Below, piece after piece: positions 14,709 through 23,553 of a DNA stretch of 64,000 nucleotides. The translations under genes were made by a program, and so were the position numbers. Every line of letters starts with the position of its first letter. Position 1 is the stretch's first letter. The stretch lies in contig CAYTOA010000021.1 of assembly GCA_964439265.1 (NCBI GenBank), forward strand, positions 3,600-67,599, in the 5' to 3' direction. The stretch comes from JAGVPT01 sp964439265. GTDB taxonomy: Bacteria > Bacteroidota > Ignavibacteria > UBA10030 > UBA8401. Under the pieces are notes generated by a model. The model had not been told where the DNA came from. It worked only from the letters and a program-made list of their open reading frames with translations, and did not search any database.

Positions 14709-17021
14709 TTACGCTTCGTTCTTTCTTGCTTCGCTTCCTCTCCGAAGAATAGTAATAAAGAAGCCGGCTACCAATGTAATCGTTCCCACCCACACCAGGT
14801 TGATGAATGGTTTGATGCTTGCTTCGACTATTAATGTCTCGTTTTTCGGAGGCTGACCGGCGGCCAGCGGCGTACTGACAGTGATCGTGATCGACGATTT
14901 TCCCCTGCCGCCATTTCCCAGTCCCATTCCCTTGATCGCAATCGTCACGTCGCTGTTGGGTACTGTCGCGGGAATATAGCTCACCTTCCCTCTTTCGTTG
15001 TGCATCTCGGGCGTCAGGTGATATGTCTTGTTCCCCCGAATAACATCCAGCGAGACGCTGACGACATTGCCTTTTTCCGGCGAGGATGAAAAATTGTATC
15101 CAAGATACGTGATCGACATGTCCTGAAATTTCTGCACCTCATCTTTATTGACCGTCAACTCCTGTTCGTTCTTTGAATCCGGAGTTTCGAGCGAAAGAGG
15201 TGACACATAAAAATCCTTCGTCATCAGGTTGATGATATCCGGGTTCCTCATCAATCCTTCGCTCTCTTTGTTGGTATACATGACCGGAGCGATAATGAAT
15301 TTCTGGTCTCCCTTTTCAACTTCCACGTCGAACGCGAACCTTCCCCTCTCGATCGGATGATAACCTATGTACCGCATCGAATAGCCAAGCGCCTCAACCT
15401 TCTTCCCCTGTTCCAGTGAGACCGTCTCTTTATTGTCATATTTTGCGGAAGAAACAAACCCGAGGAACATCAGCGCCAACCCGATATGAGCGATCGACCC
15501 GCCCGCCATTTTCGGATTGCCTCTGAAGATTCTAAACCCAACGGCTGCATTTGTAAAGAGAGCAAAGGAAGAAGCAAAGATGAAGATCAGCATCGCCGCG
15601 TGGTGGGCTCCGATAAAATATGTTCCGACAGTGAACAGGAAAGCGAGCAGAACAGGCCAGCGAAGACTTTTCAGGAGTGACTCGGTATCCGAATTCTTCC
15701 ACCACAACAATTGACCGATCCCTGCCATCAGTGCAATGAACACTCCCAGGGGAAGAGTCGTGGTAACATAATACGAGGAATCGACTGCGGAGATTCTTCC
15801 TTTGAGAATGCTGGTGATGATCGGCGAAGACGTCCCAATGACGATGAACATTGCCGCAAAGACGATAGCCGAAGCGCCGAGAAAAAGTGCAAACTCTCGC
15901 GACAGAATACTGTGCTCCACCGGAACCTTTGGCATTTCCTTCATTCGCGCAAAGAACAGCCCGAACCCGATTCCGGCAAACAGAAAGAGACCGGCAAGCA
16001 GCATCCAGTATACCAGCATCCCTGGCTCTACGAATGAATGAACCGAGGTATCGCCAAGAACGCCGCTGCGCGTCAGGAACGTTGAGTAGAGCACCATGAT
16101 AAAGCAGAGGATGCTCAGAATGAAATTCGTTTTGATGAAACTCCCGCTCCTTCGTTGGGACAGCATGGTGTGAATCGACGCGACACAGAAGAGCCACGGC
16201 ACAAGGGAAGAGTTTTCGACCGGATCCCATCCCCAATACCCGCCCCAACCCAGCGTTTCGTATGCCCAGAAGCCGCCCATCACGACGCCTGTCCCAAGAA
16301 CCATCGCACCGAAGACCGTCCAGGGTGTAGAAACGCGTATCCAACTCACGTAATCTCGTTTCAGCATTCCTGCGACAGCATACGCAAAAGGTACCGACAT
16401 CGACGTGAAGCCGATGAAAAGTACTTGCGGATGGATGACCATCCAATAATTTTGCAGGAGCGGGTTCAGCCCCTTTCCTTCGTTCGGATACTGCGCCCAG
16501 ATCCCCTTTGCCTGGTCCAGCCAGACATAATTAACGACGCTGGCCGGGATCGGGCCGGTATGTATCAGGTCTTTTGGGAATACATCCCAGATATACGTAA
16601 ATGGGTTCTTGAGGATGAGCATCAAGAAGAGGAAGGACAGGATCGCCGAGTAGATCAACATCAATTCAGACTCATATCCTTTGCGGGAGGAATACCACAT
16701 CAACGCAAGGCCGACGATACTTGTGTAAAATGCCCAGAGGGAAAAACTTCCTTCCTGACCCGCGTAAAAAGTCGAGAAAAGAAGCGGTCCGGGTAAATCT
16801 GTTGAGCTGTAATTCCACACATACGCATAATGGAATTGGTGTGTCATGATCAGATAGACCAGGAGCGCGGCGGCGCTGATCATTCCAGCAACCGCTGTCC
16901 GGTACGATGTTCGCGCAAGCACCAAAAGGCGAGCGGAATGCTTTCTGTAGTCCAAATAGTAGAAAAGCACTGCGAGCAACGACGCCCCAAAAGCTACCCG
17001 TATGATAATACTGCCGATCAT
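14709..17021 (-). CDS. ccmF: Cytochrome c heme lyase CcmF
   Basis: A 770-residue polytopic membrane protein with the heme-handling Trp-rich WWD motif WGGYWGWDPVENSSLVPWL at residues about 259-277, and about 15 membrane helices. A large periplasmic domain (residues about 525-730) precedes the last helix near 740-760. CcmF takes heme from holo-CcmE and attaches it to apocytochrome c at CXXCH sites. It is the last gene of ccmABCDEF, 27 bp after ccmE. No CcmG or CcmH gene follows; the next downstream sequence is the REP-filled convergent gap. Confidence 0.92.
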   Translation of the reverse strand: MIGSIIIRVAFGASLLAVLFYYLDYRKHSARLLVLARTSYRTAVAGMISAAALLVYLIMTHQFHYAYVWNYSSTDLPGPLLFSTFYAGQEGSFSLWAFYTSIVGLALMWYSSRKGYESELMLIYSAILSFLFLMLILKNPFTYIWDVFPKDLIHTGPIPASVVNYVWLDQAKGIWAQYPNEGKGLNPLLQNYWMVIHPQVLFIGFTSMSVPFAYAVAGMLKRDYVSWIRVSTPWTVFGAMVLGTGVVMGGFWAYETLGWGGYWGWDPVENSSLVPWLFCVASIHTMLSQRRSGSFIKTNFILSILCFIMVLYSTFLTRSGVLGDTSVHSFVEPGMLVYWMLLAGLFLFAGIGFGLFFARMKEMPKVPVEHSILSREFALFLGASAIVFAAMFIVIGTSSPIITSILKGRISAVDSSYYVTTTLPLGVFIALMAGIGQLLWWKNSDTESLLKSLRWPVLLAFLFTVGTYFIGAHHAAMLIFIFASSFALFTNAAVGFRIFRGNPKMAGGSIAHIGLALMFLGFVSSAKYDNKETVSLEQGKKVEALGYSMRYIGYHPIERGRFAFDVEVEKGDQKFIIAPVMYTNKESEGLMRNPDIINLMTKDFYVSPLSLETPDSKNEQELTVNKDEVQKFQDMSITYLGYNFSSSPEKGNVVSVSLDVIRGNKTYHLTPEMHNERGKVSYIPATVPNSDVTIAIKGMGLGNGGRGKSSITITVSTPLAAGQPPKNETLIVEASIKPFINLVWVGTITLVAGFFITILRRGSEARKNEA

Positions 17022-17048
17022 TCTCTCTGCTCTTGATTGGTGGAAAAT

Positions 17049-17438
17049 CTACAACGTCTTTTTCACGGCCGTTGCATCCCCTTCATATTTCGAGGGGCAT
17101 TTCGTGAGAAGCTCGCTGGCATGAAAACATCCGTCCTTATACCTTCCCTTCGCCACAACACTCTTTGCCAGCTCAAAATTATTCGGCTTTGCTCCATCGA
17201 GCACGACCCTTTCTTCGCGCTGGCTGTCGTCCCTCATGTAGAAACTAAACTGTCCTGCCTTGGCATCGTACTGGGTCTCCTTCTCCTTTACCCACTCCCC
17301 CTTTACCTGAACTTTCTTTGCCGATTTTTCCGCCTTGGCAAAGTCGGTATATTCAACGTTGCTGTCCAGGAACGAGACAGCTCCAAAAACAAGAAATGCA
17401 ACGATGACAACCGCTGCGACAATGATCTTTGCTTTCAT
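17049..17438 (-). CDS. ccmE: Heme chaperone CcmE, Cys-type (CxxxY)
   Basis: A 129-residue protein with one N-terminal membrane anchor (residues 3-23) and the CcmE OB fold (VQVKGEWVKEKETQYDAKAG, VAKGRYKDGCFHASELLTKC). CcmE carries heme covalently from CcmC to CcmF. In most proteobacteria the heme is attached to the His of an HxxxY motif; here the equivalent place reads CPSKY, the CxxxY variant known from archaea and Desulfovibrio. The ATG at 17438 has GAGGAAGGG upstream; a longer in-frame reading from 17510 runs into ccmD and is rejected. It lies between ccmD and ccmF. Confidence 0.87.
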   Translation of the reverse strand: MKAKIIVAAVVIVAFLVFGAVSFLDSNVEYTDFAKAEKSAKKVQVKGEWVKEKETQYDAKAGQFSFYMRDDSQREERVVLDGAKPNNFELAKSVVAKGRYKDGCFHASELLTKCPSKYEGDATAVKKTL

Positions 17439-17448
17439 AGACCCTTCC

Positions 17449-17580
17449 TCACTTCCGTAAACTTTGTTCGAGTTTGCTGATCTTCTTATCAAGCCGGAAT
17501 AAATACACAATAAATCCGAACCAGATTATGAGCACGATGCTCATCACGATATAGAGTTGATTTTGCGCAAGAAATTCCAC
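17449..17580 (-). CDS. ccmD: Small membrane protein CcmD-like
   Basis: A 43-residue protein with one membrane helix (YIVMSIVLIIWFGFIVYLF) followed by a basic, coiled tail (RLDKKISKLEQSLRK), matching the plan of CcmD, which helps release holo-CcmE from the CcmABC complex. The GTG at 17580 is chosen because TAGGAG lies eight bases before it; a GTG at 17589 is also possible. It falls exactly between ccmC and ccmE, 11 bp after the ccmC stop. Sequence conservation of CcmD is low, so the call leans on position. Confidence 0.72.
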   Translation of the reverse strand: MEFLAQNQLYIVMSIVLIIWFGFIVYLFRLDKKISKLEQSLRK

Positions 17581-17591
17581 GGCCGGCACTC

Positions 17592-18299
17592 CTACGATTT
17601 TAGTGACTCCGCCTCCAGGCGGGTTAATCGAATTTTTAAGTTGAACATCCAAAAATAAAGTATCGTGAAGCCGATGATCGATGCGAAAAAGACGACCCGC
17701 ATGTTCGGCGGCATATGAAGCTGCGCAACCGGAGTCGATCCGCTCTCATCGCCCTTTGCTCCCGGGTGAAGGCCGGTCATGATCCGCGGCATCACAAAGA
17801 TGAAGAACGGGGCCGTAACGCCCGCGATGATCGCATAAACGGCCGACAACGTCGCTCTTTTTTCCTCGACGTCGATCGCCGAACGGAGGGCAAAGTATGC
17901 CCCATAGATTAACAAAAGAACGAAGATCGAAGTTTCACGCGGATCCCAATTCCAAAACGACCCCCAATTGAATTTTGCCCAGATCGAACCGGTCACGGTT
18001 GCGAGGATACAAAACATCGTTCCGAGCCCGGCGGCCGAGACCGACCGGAGGTCATAGTCCATTTTTTTTGTCTTGAGATACATGATCCCGTAGACGGTCG
18101 AGGCGATAAAGGCGACAAGCGTGGTCCATGACATCGGCACATGGAAGAAAATGATCCTCGCCTTGTCTTCCAACGCCGGGATGATCGGAAGTTCGAACCA
18201 TTGCGAAGGCGCGGGCACCATTGGCATCGCGAACCCGGCAACGATCACGAGCGTCAGCCACAGGACAAGCCCGATTTTTCCGACGAGATGCTTAGTCAT
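17592..18299 (-). CDS. ccmC: Heme transporter/handling protein CcmC
   Basis: A 235-residue protein with six membrane helices and the periplasmic WWD motif WAKFNWGSFWNWDPRETS near residue 115. CcmC loads heme onto CcmE. The ATG at 18299 has GGAAGG about 10 bases upstream; a TTG at 18317 would overlap ccmB and is less likely. Five bases separate it from the ccmB stop. Confidence 0.92.
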   Translation of the reverse strand: MTKHLVGKIGLVLWLTLVIVAGFAMPMVPAPSQWFELPIIPALEDKARIIFFHVPMSWTTLVAFIASTVYGIMYLKTKKMDYDLRSVSAAGLGTMFCILATVTGSIWAKFNWGSFWNWDPRETSIFVLLLIYGAYFALRSAIDVEEKRATLSAVYAIIAGVTAPFFIFVMPRIMTGLHPGAKGDESGSTPVAQLHMPPNMRVVFFASIIGFTILYFWMFNLKIRLTRLEAESLKS

Positions 18300-18304
18300 C
18301 GATA

Positions 18305-18979
18305 TCAGTCCTTCCAAACAAATTCAAATAACAGAACGGAAATTGCCACAAGAACAACAGTATACGAAATGAGCACCTGGAACTGTCCTAAGGCTTCGGA
18401 GAAAAAAGCCCCCTCAAGAGAAAGTTGCGTCGCTTTAATCACGGTGATCAGCATCGGCAGCATGATCGGAAAAGAAATAACTGGATAGAGCGTCCCCCTC
18501 GTATTCGCTTTTGCGATGATGGCCGCCAGAATTGTAGAAGAGCTCGCAATCGCACAGCTCCCGAGAAATATCGTCGTCCAAAAGATGCCAGGCGAGGCGA
18601 CAACGAAATTATTGATCATTAATATATAGAGGAGTGAAATGAGAATGTTGAGCGACAACGTCAACGCCAGGTTAAAAATCAATTTACCTACATAGATTGG
18701 CGTTGGCGCGGAAACGAGCTGGAGCGTCAGCGCGGTGCCCCGCTCTTCTTCACTCACAAATGTCCTCGAAAGTCCGGACATGCTCGAAAAAAAAATAATC
18801 ACCCATAATATTCCTGCAAGCACATCCGGGCTCACCGATTCGCTGCCGAGGGAGAAGAGAATGATCGACAATGCCGTTACCACGAACATGAACAACGCAT
18901 TCAGCGCGTACCGCGTCCGAAGTTCCGAATGCGAGTCCTTCAAGAAGATGTAGTATGACGGGACGAAGAGGGATTTCAC
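18305..18979 (-). CDS. ccmB: Heme exporter subunit CcmB
   Basis: A 224-residue six-helix permease of the CcmB family (RTFVSEEERGTALTLQLVSA near residue 70, typical of CcmB, and FPIMLPMLITVIKAT near residue 170). With CcmA it forms the ABC complex whose ATP hydrolysis releases holo-CcmE from CcmC. It follows ccmA after 126 bases in which I see no gene. Confidence 0.9.
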   Translation of the reverse strand: MKSLFVPSYYIFLKDSHSELRTRYALNALFMFVVTALSIILFSLGSESVSPDVLAGILWVIIFFSSMSGLSRTFVSEEERGTALTLQLVSAPTPIYVGKLIFNLALTLSLNILISLLYILMINNFVVASPGIFWTTIFLGSCAIASSSTILAAIIAKANTRGTLYPVISFPIMLPMLITVIKATQLSLEGAFFSEALGQFQVLISYTVVLVAISVLLFEFVWKD

Positions 18980-19105
18980 GGCACTTGTAACATACGATTT
19001 TGCGCGGCCACTATCAAGGCAATTAGTATAGTGATGCTATGGCCGGGCCTTGCGGGAAATTAGAGGCGTCACATTATGTACGGCTTCATTGAGTAAACCA
19101 TGCCA

Positions 19106-19768
19106 TCAGGTGAATGAGCCTGCACCTCGAGTGTTTAGGTCGATTGTATTCTGAACGAATTGAAGGTCATCGTTGTCGTTTGTCGCTATGATAAGAATCC
19201 CCCTCTCGCATTGTGCCTGCATCGCATTGCGCACGACGCCGATTCCCTCCTCGTCGAGATTTGCAGCTGGTTCGTCAAGCACAAGAATTGCCGGATGATG
19301 GAGCAGGGCTGCGGCATATTTAAGCCGCTGTTTCATCCCCGAGGAATACGTACGCACCTCGTCGTTGCGGCGTTCAAAAAGGCCAAACGTTTTCAGCAGT
19401 TGTACCGCTTCCTCTGTCGAACTGTTGTTCAAACCCCTGATCCGGCCGATGACGTTCAAGTTCTCTATTCCCGAAAATTCATCGTACATCATGATGTACG
19501 GCGAGACGAGCCCGACGTGCTGATAGATTTGCGCCGGGTCTGTTTCGGTGCCGTCGATCGTACACGCGATGCGCCCGGTGCTTGGCGAGAGAAGGCCGCA
19601 CACAATTTTTGCCAGCGTCGATTTACCCGATCCATTCTTTCCCGTGATCGCTAGAGAGCGCTTTTCGGTTATTGTGAAGCTGATGTTCTCAAAAATAACG
19701 CGTCGGTTGAATATTTTGGAGAGTGAATCGACTGATAGCGATATTCTTTTCATTCCTTCACTTTCCAT
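19106..19768 (-). CDS. ccmA: Heme exporter ATP-binding subunit CcmA
   Basis: A 220-residue ABC ATPase: Walker A GKNGSGKST near residue 43, signature YSSGMKQRLKYAAALLHHP near residue 141, Walker B ILVLDEPAANLDEEG, and a switch region with IIATNDNDD where most ABC proteins have His. Sequence and position as first gene of ccmABCDEF support CcmA. Start is either the ATG at 19768 or the one at 19753; neither has a well-placed ribosome site. Confidence 0.88.
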   Translation of the reverse strand: MESEGMKRISLSVDSLSKIFNRRVIFENISFTITEKRSLAITGKNGSGKSTLAKIVCGLLSPSTGRIACTIDGTETDPAQIYQHVGLVSPYIMMYDEFSGIENLNVIGRIRGLNNSSTEEAVQLLKTFGLFERRNDEVRTYSSGMKQRLKYAAALLHHPAILVLDEPAANLDEEGIGVVRNAMQAQCERGILIIATNDNDDLQFVQNTIDLNTRGAGSFT

Positions 19769-19825
19769 GTGCGCGGGAGACCGATAATAACTGCATGTAC
19801 CATCAAGAGAATTTTCCCGAATTCT

Positions 19826-22263
19826 TCACTTTCGGTTTACAAAATAGAATGTCACAACATTTTCCGCGGGGTTCGTGTAAACAATATCCAGAATTCCATC
19901 CCCATTAAAATCTCCACACCGGAACATCGCGTCCTTTGGCAGATCCAGGAAGAATGCGCCCGGCAAGAATTTTCCGTTCCCTTTCCCCTTGAAGTACGAG
20001 AGCTNNNNNNNNNNNNNNNNNNNNNNNNNNNNNNNNNNNNNNNNNNNNNNNNNNNNNNNNNNNNNNNNNNNNNNNNNNNNNNNNNNNNNNNNNNNNNNNN
20101 NNNNAAGAATGCGCCCGGCAAGAATTTTCCGTTCCCTTTCCCCTTGAAGTACGAGAGCTCCCCCGTCCTATCGCTGAGAACCATGATGTCGTTTATTCCA
20201 TCGCCGTCGAAATCGATTACCTGAATATGATCGGCGTTCGTCACCTCGATATTCTCCGCGACCGATGTGAACTCGCCGTACCGTCCGCCTCCCTTTCCCA
20301 GAGATATGCGGATGGCATTTAAGGGAGTCGAGTAGAGGATGCAATCGGGGATGTTGTCCCCGTTGACATCGGCAAACAGCATATAACATTTCTTCATCAC
20401 CGAATCCGGAAATACGTACGACAAGGTCTTTCCGCGGTACTGGCCCGCTGAATCACTGAACGTGATTCCAAGATTGTCATGGAGCGTTTCAGCGTCAAAA
20501 TAAATATATGCCAGGTCCGGAAGTCCGTCATCGTTGAAATCATTCACAGAACCTGCCAGAATCCGTGCCGGGATGATCGGCTTAATATTGCGCTCGACAT
20601 ATCTCGTTCCTGATACCTGCCTGAAGTAGGAAAGCGATCGTATTTTCGCGCTCGAATATACATAAAATTCGATCGCTTTGTTTTGAAGAACCGCGTCTGG
20701 CAGAAGCACTCTCGGATTTTCAGCCGTGGAAATAGCATACGTATATGGCGATGTCATCTTCTGGCGCGCCGTCAACCTTGTCTGAGAAAGAGTCAGCACC
20801 GAAACTTTAGAAATCGATTCATGCGTCAAAAGAAATGTGAGCGACGTATCGTTCTTGGAGTACAGGCGGATCGTCGTCGGACTTTCGACAGTCGGAAACC
20901 CGATCTGCCCCGTCATACGATTGAGCGGCGAGCTGTAAAGAAGAGAGAGCGTCGACGACGCGTTATCGGCGACCGCCACGTCGTCGAAGCCGTCACCGTT
21001 AAAATCTCCAACTGCAAGGCCGAGGGGCCTCTTCCCTGCAGCGAATGAGATCTCGCCTCGCTGCGTGAGGTCCTCCTTCTGCCATGTTCCCTTTTTCTTA
21101 GCATTCCAAAAGCACGTCATCGTCTTGCCTTCTGAATCGATGACAAGAACGTCATTCCACCCGTCGTTGTCAAAATCGCCGATGAGTGTGGACCGGTTGT
21201 TGGAAGTGCAGCCGAATACGACGTCATCGTAAAACGTCCCGTCACCCTGGTTTGAAAAAATGCTGAACATTCCTCCCTGGTCATCGATTGCGACGATGTC
21301 GCTGGAATTCCTGGCGGAGATAGGCGCCGACACCAGGTTGCCTGGCGAGTGATTGTAGTCCAAGCTTTGATACTGAAAGTACGATGCCATTCCGTCTCCG
21401 GCGAAGAAACGAAGTGTTTTGGCGGCGGACGAGGCGATCGCGTAGTCCAGGATATGGTCCCGGTTGAAATCTCCAAAGACGACTCCAACGGTATCTTGTC
21501 CGAACGATAAGATATTTTGTTCGGCAAACTGCAGATCCCCCATCCCGTAATAGAACACCATTTGGTTCGTCAGCCAATTGTGTATGACGAGGTCGGGAAA
21601 ATCATCGTCATTGAGTTTGACGACCGAAGCGTCGACCACTGGAATCTCGGGAAGGATAAGCGTCTTTTCACGGAACGTTCCATCCTTGTTGCCGAGGAGG
21701 ATGGAAATGCCGGACGATAATTTGCCAAAACATAGAATATCGATCGTGCTGTCATTGTCGATATCAGCCAGCAGTACTTTTTCGGGATAAAAATTTACGC
21801 TGTATTTTGCAGTAGAATAAACGGTGTCATTCGGAGTGGTTAACCATACCTCCACCTGACTCGTCTGACGATGAACGATGACGATGTCATCTTTTCCGTC
21901 ACCGTTCAAATCTTTAGCAGCGAGAAACGTCACGTCCGTTGAAGAGCCTATCGTCTTACAATCGTAGCTCGTTCCAGCTCCCGTATTGATGAGAACCACA
22001 ATGTGCTGGGCCGCCTGATCGTAGCAAAGGATATCCGGAACCAGGCCCGCGTTGAATCGAATAAGCGTCGCCAGCGATGGGGAGAATGGAAGGGTCGTCG
22101 ACGTCACCATACCAAGTGTGGCGACATTTTTTTGCTGGCTCAACACAACAAAAGAATGCACGGCAGTCGCAAGAAGGACTCCGATGACGACTCTCTGAAA
22201 AGAGGATGTTGGAAAGAAAGGTCTGTTCATGACGCCGTAAATGCGAACGGAGAATCTACTCAT
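19826..22263 (-). CDS. FG-GAP/VCBS repeat protein, interrupted by an assembly gap
   Basis: An exported protein with one N-terminal hydrophobic segment (VVIGVLLATAVHSFVVL) and about ten FG-GAP repeats with Ca-binding DxNxDGxxD cores (DLNGDGKDDIVIV, DFDNDGWNDVLVI, DFNGDGFDDVAVA, DVNGDNIPDCILY, DFDGDGINDIMVL), which fold as an integrin-like beta-propeller. The gene spans 100 N flanked by a 55-bp duplication; removing 155 bp joins the frames and restores a further repeat (CGDFNGDGILDIVYTNP) ending at the TGA at 19826-19828, for a protein of 760 residues. Read without this correction the C-terminus is out of frame. Function unknown; it overlaps the thioesterase gene by eight bases. Confidence 0.8.
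19950..20004. repeat. Duplicated contig end, left of the gap
   Basis: These 55 bases are identical to 20105-20159 on the other side of the N run. Best explained as the same genomic sequence present at the ends of two contigs. Confidence 0.9.
20005..20104. other. 100-base scaffold gap (N)
   Basis: Exactly 100 N, the placeholder size commonly used for gaps of unknown length. The flanking 55-bp identity implies the two contigs overlap and the gap is really closed. Confidence 0.97.
20105..20159. repeat. Duplicated contig end, right of the gap
   Basis: Second copy of the 55 bases at 19950-20004. Collapsing the two copies and the N run restores the reading frame of the FG-GAP protein. Confidence 0.9.
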
Positions 22264-22741
22264 CGACTATCTTCGATCGCCTCCGAAGCCGCTCTTCACG
22301 CCGTCGTGTCGCATCGGCATACCGCCGGCGCTCGTTGTCATCTTCGGGACGCAAGTGCGGAGAGGCGACGGGAATGCCGTGATCATCGATAGAAACGAAA
22401 GTGAGGTAGGCGGTATTCGCATGCGATACGTTGCCGGTAAGCAAGTTCTCGCAGAGCACCGTAACTCCTACTTCCATCGAAGTTCGGAAAACACAATTCA
22501 CAGAAGCGCGCAAAATCACCACCTCGCCTTGTCTGATCGGGTGGATAAAATTCAGCTCATCCACCGAAGCAGTCACGCACACACGCCGTGAATGCCGTGA
22601 CGCGGCGATCGCTGCCGCCAGGTCGATCCAGTGCATCAACTGCCCGCCGAGAAGATTGCCGAGCTGGTTGGTGTCGTTCGGAAGCACCAATTGCGTCATC
22701 TCGACTTGCGAATGTTTTACCGAATAGGATTCTTCCGTCAT
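22256..22741 (-). CDS. Acyl-CoA thioesterase, hotdog fold (YciA/ACOT type)
   Basis: A 161-residue single-hotdog protein with the family core NQLGNLLGGQLMHWIDLAAA near residue 25 (catalytic Asp in the WID) and VCVTASVDELNFIHPIRQGE. It hydrolyses acyl-CoA to free acid and CoA; chain-length preference is not readable. The last 35 residues are an Arg/Glu-rich helix. It overlaps the bamD-like gene upstream by four bases (ATGA) and the FG-GAP gene downstream by eight. Confidence 0.85.
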   Translation of the reverse strand: MTEESYSVKHSQVEMTQLVLPNDTNQLGNLLGGQLMHWIDLAAAIAASRHSRRVCVTASVDELNFIHPIRQGEVVILRASVNCVFRTSMEVGVTVLCENLLTGNVSHANTAYLTFVSIDDHGIPVASPHLRPEDDNERRRYADATRRREERLRRRSKIVDE

Positions 22742-23553
22742 TGGACCGTATTTGATGAGAGTCCAGGAGATTTCTTCGGGGACGGCTTGGGGACCGCCAT
22801 ATCGGACTCGATGTCCGTTTTCAGCGACTCCGCGTCACTCTTCAATTTGCTCGCCGGATACTTTTGAAAAAAGAGGGCAATGGCATCCAACGCAGCGCTA
22901 TAATCATGACGCGCTCGAAGCGCAGCGGCCTTGCCAAGCAGAGCGTCATCGGCAAATTCGCTGTCGTGATACCGGTCCAGAACAACGTCGAAGTACGCTA
23001 TCGCCGATTTGTAGTACTCAAGCCGGAGGTACAGCTTTCCGTTATCATATTCCTTCTTCGCCAGCTTGTTGTTTAGCTCAATAATCTTCGCCGCGGCAGT
23101 CTTAGCAAGGGAATCTGCCGGATAGTATTCAATGAACGTCTGAAAATCGTCGATTGCCTCCCGCGTGAACTTCTGATCGAGTTCCGATTTCGGCGAGAGT
23201 GAATAATTCGACATCGCTTTCATATACCTCGCTTTGAGCACGAGCGGGCTCGACGGCATGGTCCGGACAAGCAGGTCGTACTCCGCGCCCGCGAGAATAA
23301 ATTCCTCACGCCGATACCTGCATTCCGCGATAAAGAATTGTGCGCTGTCTGCGAACGAACTCCCGGGATACTGGACCGTCACGGTCTTGAAATCTTCCGC
23401 CGCCTCCAGATAATTTTCGTTGGTAAATTTTGCCATGGCCGCAGCATACCGCACTTCGGCCGGCTGCCCCTCTGTTTCTTTGCTGGAGCCACATCCGGCA
23501 ATTCCAAGGATGAGAACAGCACTGAGTGCTGCGATTGCAAATGATTTCTTCAA
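22738..23553 (-). CDS. bamD: BamD-like outer membrane assembly lipoprotein (TPR)
   Basis: A 271-residue lipoprotein: signal peptide with lipobox LGIAGC, then five TPR-like helical repeats (YLEAAEDFKTVTVQYPGSSF, SAIAYFDVVLDRYHDSEFAD, ALDAIALFFQKYPASKLKSD), the architecture of BamD/YfiO in the beta-barrel assembly machine. The start is a TTG at 23553 that overlaps the preceding stop as TTGA, with AGAGG nine bases upstream; longer readings run back through the CapA-like gene and are rejected. C-terminal 20 residues are Pro/Ser/Lys-rich. Confidence 0.82.
   Translation of the reverse strand: MKKSFAIAALSAVLILGIAGCGSSKETEGQPAEVRYAAAMAKFTNENYLEAAEDFKTVTVQYPGSSFADSAQFFIAECRYRREEFILAGAEYDLLVRTMPSSPLVLKARYMKAMSNYSLSPKSELDQKFTREAIDDFQTFIEYYPADSLAKTAAAKIIELNNKLAKKEYDNGKLYLRLEYYKSAIAYFDVVLDRYHDSEFADDALLGKAAALRARHDYSAALDAIALFFQKYPASKLKSDAESLKTDIESDMAVPKPSPKKSPGLSSNTVQ

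Noticed and set aside
15532..16446. 304-residue minus-strand frame inside ccmF
   Set aside because: Arg/Cys/His-rich alternative frame within the membrane-helix coding part of ccmF, typical of a +1 shadow.
19950..20159. Genuine tandem repeat within the FG-GAP gene
   Set aside because: The copies are identical at the base level, end exactly at the N run and break the frame; an assembly overlap explains all of this.
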